38,255 bases of DNA from NCBI GenBank assembly GCA_017510725.1, contig JAFWMD010000085.1, positions 1 through 38,255 on the forward strand. Direction: 5' to 3'. Position 1 is the stretch's first letter. Every line of letters begins with the position of its first letter. Below the pieces are notes generated by a model, which saw nothing but the letters and a program-made list of their open reading frames with translations, was not told where the DNA came from and did no database searches. Made by a program: the position numbers and the translations under genes. The DNA comes from Mogibacterium sp. (GTDB lineage: Bacteria > Bacillota > Clostridia > Peptostreptococcales > Anaerovoracaceae). This document shows positions 34,557 through 38,255 of this stretch, piece by piece.

Positions 34557-35044
34557 TTATCTGCCTCCTCCGCAGCATCAAGGAACTGATCGAAAGCATC
34601 CGAAGCGGTCTGCTCGAGAGTGAGTTTCTCCATCGCGTCGGTGACCATTCCTGTGATCTCCTTCTGCGCAGATGCGATGATCTCGTTCTTCTCTCTTTCT
34701 GCCTCGCCGCGGGCATCCGAAATGATCTTCTCGGCTTCGCCGCGCGCCGCCGCAAGTCTCCGTTCTCTTTCTGCCTCGATCTCCTTGCTCATCCTGCTCT
34801 TCTCGGACCTGACTTCTTCGTCGAATTCTTTTTCTTTCTTCTCATAGGAAGCCTTGCTGTTCTCGGCATCAGCCAGAGCCTGCTCTGCTCTGCTGTCCAT
34901 GTCAGCATAATGAGCCTCTCTGCCTTCCATGAAATTCTTCACAGGCTTATAGAGAAGTATATAAAGAGCTCCGAAGAGTATGGTGAAGTTGAACAGGTGC
35001 AGCAGTATTTGCTGCCAGTCTATGTTAAGTGGTACTCCTGTCAT
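34553..35044 (-). CDS. atpF: ATP synthase F0 b subunit
   Basis: 163 residues: one N-terminal membrane helix (ILLHLFNFTILFGALYILLY), the conserved YKPVKNFMEGRE segment and a long charged helix rich in AEAEKIISDARGEAE-type repeats, forming the peripheral stalk. The C-terminus (TLEQTASDAFDQFLDAAEE) is where delta normally binds. It has normal length and is not fused to delta as in Mycobacterium. GGGAG precedes the ATG. Confidence 0.96.
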   Translation of the reverse strand: MTGVPLNIDWQQILLHLFNFTILFGALYILLYKPVKNFMEGREAHYADMDSRAEQALADAENSKASYEKKEKEFDEEVRSEKSRMSKEIEAERERRLAAARGEAEKIISDARGEAEREKNEIIASAQKEITGMVTDAMEKLTLEQTASDAFDQFLDAAEEADK

Positions 35045-35091
35045 CTGATTACTCCCTGTCTGTCAAATGTACCGGTCTGCTGACGCATCCG

Positions 35092-35466
35092 CTAAAGAAC
35101 GAATATGATCAGGATAACCGTGAGCAGTGCGTAGATGACTACTGTCTCTATGAATACGAGACCGAGCATGAAGCTTGTACGGATCTTGCCGTCTGCTTCC
35201 GGCTGCCTTGAAATACCTTCCGAAGTCTTGGCACCGAAAATACCCATTCCGATGGCGCCTCCGCATGCAGCGAGTCCGATAGCGATTCCTGCAGCTATGG
35301 CTTTGAGACCTGTAGTGGTAGCGGCAGCAGCAACTGCTGCGTCACCGGCAGCTGCGGCATCGCCGCTGTCAGCGAATACTGCGGCCGTCAGGATCATCAT
35401 CATGGCGGCAGCGACCATTGCGAGCACGATTGCCATTCTTCTCAGTTTCTTTGCATTGAGGTTCAT
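35092..35466 (-). CDS. atpE: ATP synthase F0 c subunit with signal-peptide-like N-terminus
   Basis: 124 residues instead of the usual 70-90. Residues 1-32 look like a cleavable signal (KKLRR, a hydrophobic core, AVFA), followed by an Ala-rich linker (DSGDAAAAGDAAVAAAATTTG). The two c helices then follow, with RQPE loop (87-90) and ion-binding Glu107 in VFIETVVIY. The Na+-type inner-helix Gln is Met74 here, but Thr108 and Tyr112 recall Na+ binders, so ion choice is unclear. AAAGGAG precedes the ATG, after a 198-base structured gap. Confidence 0.95.
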   Translation of the reverse strand: MNLNAKKLRRMAIVLAMVAAAMMMILTAAVFADSGDAAAAGDAAVAAAATTTGLKAIAAGIAIGLAACGGAIGMGIFGAKTSEGISRQPEADGKIRTSFMLGLVFIETVVIYALLTVILIIFVL

Positions 35467-35485
35467 AGTAGTTCTCCTTTAGTTA

Positions 35486-35660
35486 TATTGTTGCGCCGCA
35501 TCTACCCCGAAGCATATCCCTTCAGGATGTACTGCTCAGCGCTATTCGTTAGCTAGTTTTAAGCTTAAGGGCCGTTACTGCAATGTCATGTATGATGCAG
35601 CGGCACATCGCAATCCACAGATCCGGGCGGGATATGCTCCGGAGTGCGGCGCGTTCAATA
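35486..35660 (-). other. Structured intercistronic element between atpB and atpE
   Basis: Transcript-strand arms at 35660-35629 and 35520-35486 pair as follows: TATTG/CAATA, GCGCCGCA/TGCGGCGC, CTCCGGA/TTCGGGG, GCATATCCC/GGGATATGC, about 29 pairs, interrupted by one small internal loop and a 4-base bulge. About 108 bases lie inside, including a further hairpin GCCG-CTGCA/TGCAG-TAA-CGGC. The stem begins five bases after the atpB stop and ends just before the atpE ribosome binding site. It could set c-subunit translation or mRNA stability, or be a small inverted-repeat insertion. Confidence 0.75.
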
Positions 35661-35664
35661 CTGC

Positions 35665-36531
35665 TTAAGCTGATTGTTCTTTTACTACTGTTACACGTTT
35701 TTTGCCGCGTCTCTTTTTCTCTTTAGGCGGTTTCACGACTTTTTCGGATACTTCTCCGTAGAAGAGTGATGTCAGCATGGTAAGTACGTATGCCTGGATC
35801 AGTGCGTGGAGCAGTGTAAACAGTACTCCTACTATGACCGGCACAACGTAGCTCATTGCCGTGTAGTAATAGACGAGCTCGGTGACCAGCGCTCCCGAGA
35901 TCAGGGCTCCGAAAAGTCGGAAGCTGAGTGAAAGCGGAAGCGAGAAGTCCTTGAGTGTCTTGCCGATGCCCTTGACTCCGTTGCCGACGATTCCTCCTGA
36001 CATGATCACAAGATATGACAGGCAGCCCATCATGATGGCCCCGTTTACATCAGCCATCGGTGCCGGAAGTGATATCGGGTGGCCTCCCGTGGTCATCACC
36101 TGAACACCCAGGAGCTCAAACAGCGTGCCTGTAAAGATGTATGAACCGGCCGCAAATATGTACGCTCCAAGAAAGCCGTTAATATGTGAATTGCTCTTCG
36201 CCATTCCGTCAAAGATGCCGACAACAGTCTCAAGCACGAGCTGGAACTTTCCCGGTACCAGCTTAAAGCGCGGTATCACGAAGATCCTGCATATAAGTGC
36301 AAAGATGATCATGATGCCCGACACAATAAAACCTGAAATCAGTGCCGGATTAACATCTTTGAGTCCGAACAGGCTGACCTTGTTGACGTCGTGCATTACG
36401 GCGTCTCGCATAACGGTCTGAATGGACTCTTCTTCTCCTCCCCCGCCGCCGGTAAGTATGGATCCAACCATGAATACCAGCGCGATGGCTGAGAAGAACA
36501 GTATTGCTTTTTTACGCTCTTGTTTAGTCAT
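35665..36531 (-). CDS. atpB: ATP synthase F0 a subunit
   Basis: 288 residues from the ATG at 36531, with AAAGGAG upstream; the open frame nine codons further overlaps that site. Membrane helices include FSAIALVFMVGSIL and the C-terminal pair, with the essential Arg in PLSLSFRLFGALISGALV. VPVIVGVLFTLLHALIQAYVLTMLTSLFYGE is the last helix. The C-terminal tail is rich in Lys/Arg (PPKEKKRRGKKRVTVVK) and longer than in E. coli. It is the first gene of the operon; no atpI is seen upstream. Confidence 0.97.
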   Translation of the reverse strand: MTKQERKKAILFFSAIALVFMVGSILTGGGGGEEESIQTVMRDAVMHDVNKVSLFGLKDVNPALISGFIVSGIMIIFALICRIFVIPRFKLVPGKFQLVLETVVGIFDGMAKSNSHINGFLGAYIFAAGSYIFTGTLFELLGVQVMTTGGHPISLPAPMADVNGAIMMGCLSYLVIMSGGIVGNGVKGIGKTLKDFSLPLSLSFRLFGALISGALVTELVYYYTAMSYVVPVIVGVLFTLLHALIQAYVLTMLTSLFYGEVSEKVVKPPKEKKRRGKKRVTVVKEQSA

Positions 36532-36608
36532 AAGCGTATACTCCTTTAACAATGCCATCTCTCCTGACCGTTATGATCAGTTGCGATGGCAGCTTTCCTA
36601 ACTGAATA

Positions 36609-36636
36609 ATTCTACCACTTTGCGAACATGTTTCAA
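36609..36636 (-). promoter_or_regulatory. Promoter of the ATP synthase operon
   Basis: The minus strand has TTGAAA (36636-36631), a 16-base spacer and TAGAAT (36614-36609), just downstream of the previous terminator. The leader to atpB is about 70 bases. Confidence 0.65.
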
Positions 36637-36651
36637 CCCCTGTATAAAAAA

Positions 36652-36675
36652 AGACCTTGTCCGTCGGCAAGGTCT
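36652..36675 (-). terminator. Intrinsic terminator upstream of the atp operon
   Basis: AGACCTTG pairs with CAAGGTCT around CCGACGGA (inner C-G pairs possible), followed by TTTTTTTAT on the minus strand. It ends the transcript of the 118-residue gene. Confidence 0.88.
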
Positions 36676-36797
36676 CTGTATCATTCAGCGTAATGAAACG
36701 TGCTGTATTGTTCATTTACATCATCCTTCACTTTCAACATAATCACCCGTATCTATGTTGCAGATTCGGTATGCTGATTGACGTGATGCGATGTGTT

Positions 36798-37154
36798 TTA
36801 ACTGATATGCGTCAGTTCATCTTCCGCGGCAACTCGTATCTCCTCCATCACCGAAAGCTGTTTTTCTACACTTTCAGCGTTATCACGTACCTGTATGTCC
36901 GCATTGCCCGCTTCATCAAACCTGATCATGGTGCAGGGCACAGGAATAGGTTCAATGAAAAAGAAAGCTCCCACGCCTGCAATTATGATTCCTTCAGGGT
37001 GTCTGCATACATAACTTTTCAGCTTCCCCGGCTGTGAAAAAAACCTTACATGGCGAAGCTGTCCCGAGGCATCATAGAATGACCTTTTTACATCAGGGTC
37101 GTCCACCAGCAAAGCCCCCTCAAGAATATGTCCGTTTATCTTTATATCCTTCAT
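36798..37154 (-). CDS. Hypothetical protein (118 aa)
   Basis: 118 residues from the ATG at 37154 (AAAAGGA just upstream); a TTG thirteen codons earlier is an alternative. The protein seems to be a beta-rich domain: INGHILEGALLVDDPDVKRSFYD, HVRFFSQPGKLKSYVCRHPEG, a hydrophobic IIIAGVGAFFFIEPIPVPCTM stretch too polar at its end to be a clear membrane helix, then FDEAGNADIQVRDNAESVEKQLSVMEEI. No family is recognised. It is transcribed from a promoter overlapped by an inverted repeat, divergent from the XRE gene. Confidence 0.65.
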   Translation of the reverse strand: MKDIKINGHILEGALLVDDPDVKRSFYDASGQLRHVRFFSQPGKLKSYVCRHPEGIIIAGVGAFFFIEPIPVPCTMIRFDEAGNADIQVRDNAESVEKQLSVMEEIRVAAEDELTHIS

Positions 37155-37219
37155 CTTTTCCTTTTTAGCGTATATCAGCAGTCCGAACAGCAATGATCCT
37201 TATGTATAAAACCTTTGTG

Positions 37220-37248
37220 ATAATAGCAAAACATTTAGTCATATTCAA
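37220..37248 (-). promoter_or_regulatory. Promoter of the 118-residue gene
   Basis: The minus strand has TTGAAT (37248-37243), a 17-base spacer and TATTAT (37225-37220), a good housekeeping match. Confidence 0.75.
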
Positions 37249-37256
37249 TGTTTTGC
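37226..37256. promoter_or_regulatory. Inverted-repeat operator over the divergent promoter
   Basis: GCAAAACATT (37226-37235) and AATGTTTTGC (37247-37256) form a perfect 10-bp inverted repeat with an 11-base centre. One arm abuts the -10 box and the other covers the -35 box. The XRE protein encoded 94 bases away is the obvious candidate binder. Confidence 0.65.
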
Positions 37257-37302
37257 ATTTATTATCTTATGTTTTTACATTGTAAACCAAATGTATTGCT
37301 TT

Positions 37303-37331
37303 GAACTATCATTTATATAAAGAACTATCAT
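37303..37331. repeat. Two GAACTATCAT direct repeats upstream of the XRE gene
   Basis: GAACTATCAT occurs at 37303-37312 and 37322-37331, a 19-base period (about two helical turns), just upstream of the XRE start. These may be binding sites for its own control. Confidence 0.5.
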
Positions 37332-37349
37332 CAGAACCAGGTAAGCAAT

Positions 37350-37715
37350 ATGAGAAAAAGGGTTGACGACAGCATGTACAATATCGGGTCAAATATCCGC
37401 ACCGCGCGTGTGCGGGCCGATTTGACACAGGAGAAAATGTCAGAAATGATTGGTGTTACCCCTCAGTATTTATCTGATCTTGAGAGAGGGCTTGTCGGCA
37501 CATCTATATCTACGCTGATAAGAATCTGTACTGAGCTCAACGTAAGCTCAGACTTCATACTGTTTGGCAACAGCCGCTTTACAGATACACCCAACTCAAC
37601 ACTTATAGAAAAAATCCAGCGCCTTCCGAAAAACAAGGCAGAGATGGCGGAAAGGAATCTCGATCTCTTTTTAGAGGCAATGGATATGGATCCCGATCAA
37701 CGTACCGGCAGATAG
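37350..37715 (+). CDS. XRE-family helix-turn-helix regulator
   Basis: 121 residues, the only convincing plus-strand gene. Residues about 12-70 form a Cro/CI-type HTH: IGSNIRTARVRADLTQEKM, SEMIGVTPQYLSDLERG, ISTLIRICTELNVSSDFILFG. A short helical tail (LPKNKAEMAERNLDLFLEAM) may dimerise. AGGT lies before the ATG at 37350; an ATG at 37374 is also possible. It is divergent from the 118-residue gene and convergent with rplQ. Autoregulation is inferred from the repeats in the intergenic region. Confidence 0.88.
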   Translation: MRKRVDDSMYNIGSNIRTARVRADLTQEKMSEMIGVTPQYLSDLERGLVGTSISTLIRICTELNVSSDFILFGNSRFTDTPNSTLIEKIQRLPKNKAEMAERNLDLFLEAMDMDPDQRTGR

Positions 37716-37779
37716 ATTTTTCAAAGTGCTTTTGAGGGCTCCCTCCCCGGGACCTGCCGGCGCGATAAAATTAAAAACA

Positions 37780-37801
37780 GGACGGTGCTTTCGCACCGCC
37801 C
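37780..37801. terminator. Bidirectional terminator between the XRE gene and rplQ
   Basis: GGGCGGTGC-GAAA-GCACCGTCC (9 pairs including a G-T) with a GNRA loop on the minus strand is followed by TGTTTTTAATTTT; on the plus strand CTTTTGC follows. It serves the convergent genes on either side. Confidence 0.85.
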
Positions 37802-37827
37802 TTTTGCAGCTTTTATATTTTTCTGAA

Positions 37828-38169
37828 TTAAACGAGTTCCAGAAATACTACTTCTGCATTGTCTCCCTGCCTAGGTCCCAGCTTGAGGATACGTGTGTAT
37901 CCGCCGTTTCTGTTCTCATAGCCCGGAGCGATCTCATCGAAGAGTTTAGTCACAACGTCTTCATCAAACAGATACTCGAGGCACTGTCTTCTTGCGTGAA
38001 GGTCGCCCTTCTTTGCGATAGTGATCAGCTTCTCAGCCTGACGGCCAGCTTCCTTAGCTCTCATATCTGTTGTTGTGATTCTGCCTTCTCTGAAAAGATC
38101 GGTTACCAGGTTTCTCAGCATGGATTTTCTGTGTGCAGAATTTCTGCCCAGCTTCTTATAACCTTTCAT
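37828..38169 (-). CDS. rplQ: Ribosomal protein bL17
   Basis: 113 residues: [19 protein letters not shown] at the start, [20 protein letters not shown]-like centre and the C-terminal [25 protein letters not shown]. The sequence and length are typical. AAGGAG precedes the ATG. It follows rpoA by 17 bases and ends the ribosomal protein operon. Confidence 0.98.
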   Translation of the reverse strand: MKGYKKLGRNSAHRKSMLRNLVTDLFREGRITTTDMRAKEAGRQAEKLITIAKKGDLHARRQCLEYLFDEDVVTKLFDEIAPGYENRNGGYTRILKLGPRQGDNAEVVFLELV

Positions 38170-38186
38170 TGATGGCTCCTTTCAAA

Positions 38187-38255
38187 TTACTCTTCTTCGC
38201 TCGGCTTGAGTGAAAGCCCCAGCTCAGCGAGTTTGTTTTTAACTTCTACCAGCGA
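38187..38255 (-). CDS. rpoA: RNA polymerase alpha subunit, C-terminal end (partial)
   Basis: The last 22 codons before a TAA: SLVEVKNKLAELGLSLKPSE then two Glu. This is the usual end of the alpha C-terminal domain and sits just upstream of rplQ. The rest lies outside the window. Confidence 0.92.
   Translation of the reverse strand, partial: SLVEVKNKLAELGLSLKPSEEE

Noticed and set aside
35486-35660. The atpB-atpE element as a MITE
   Set aside because: There is no convincing target duplication, and the pairing continues into the flanks. It is kept as an RNA element unless other copies are found.
36524-36715. 63-residue minus-strand open frame upstream of atpB
   Set aside because: It runs through the terminator and the atp promoter, has no ribosome binding site and resembles no atpI.

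Overview
The window looks like the chromosome of an anaerobic, Gram-positive Clostridia-type bacterium (Bacillota). The reasons are the gene order SRP RNA-dnaX-ybaB-recR, strong AAGGAGG-type ribosome binding sites, Clostridia-like protein families, and a cell-wall-anchored surface protein with a C-terminal sorting signal. A family-level placement (for example near Anaerovoracaceae) would be a guess. Almost every gene lies on the minus strand; the only convincing plus-strand gene is a small XRE regulator near the right end.

Region 1 (about 1-11.39 kb) is accessory DNA, probably one end of an integrative conjugative element or similar island. Reading in the direction of transcription (right to left) it holds two related excisionase-like HTH proteins, small unknown genes, a ParA/ParB pair, a small membrane protein, a 1392-residue SpaA/VaFE-type surface protein, a replication-protein-like winged-helix protein, a chain of overlapping tiny genes, a RadC-like JAB protein, a PC4/YdbC-like ssDNA-binding protein, and a protein joining a sigma-70 region-2-like domain to 19 perfectly phased 15-residue repeats. 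No integrase, relaxase or conjugation gene is visible; they would have to lie left of the window. The 11.03-11.39 kb gap carries direct repeats that could be the element's recombination end.

Region 2 (11.39-25.3 kb) is core chromosome: an acyl-CoA ligase-PLP racemase-greA-lysS operon (LysS carries an extra C-terminal tRNA-binding domain); a polar amino-acid ABC transporter operon ending in a DapF-fold racemase, with a clear promoter and a palindromic operator; and SRP RNA-dnaX-ybaB-recR-brnQ-ybaK. Region 3 (25.3-30.0 kb) encodes two YhgE/Pip-type membrane proteins around a small two-helix membrane protein, all with overlapping stop and start codons.

Region 4 (30.0-36.6 kb) is the F-type ATP synthase operon, atpB-atpE-atpF-atpA-atpG-atpD-atpC. 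It has no separate atpH (delta). Instead AtpA carries about 77 extra N-terminal residues that match the C-terminal domain of delta, and atpF overlaps atpA by four bases, so nothing is missing from the assembly at that point. The atpB-atpE gap holds a long inverted repeat that would fold into a closed RNA structure. AtpE has a signal-peptide-like N-terminus. Region 5 (36.6-38.3 kb) has an unknown small gene divergent from the XRE regulator, with an inverted repeat lying over its promoter, then rplQ and the last codons of rpoA.

The strongest candidate for something undescribed is the delta-alpha fusion ATP synthase with its structured intercistronic element. Second is the sigma-region-2/pentadecad-repeat protein of the mobile region.
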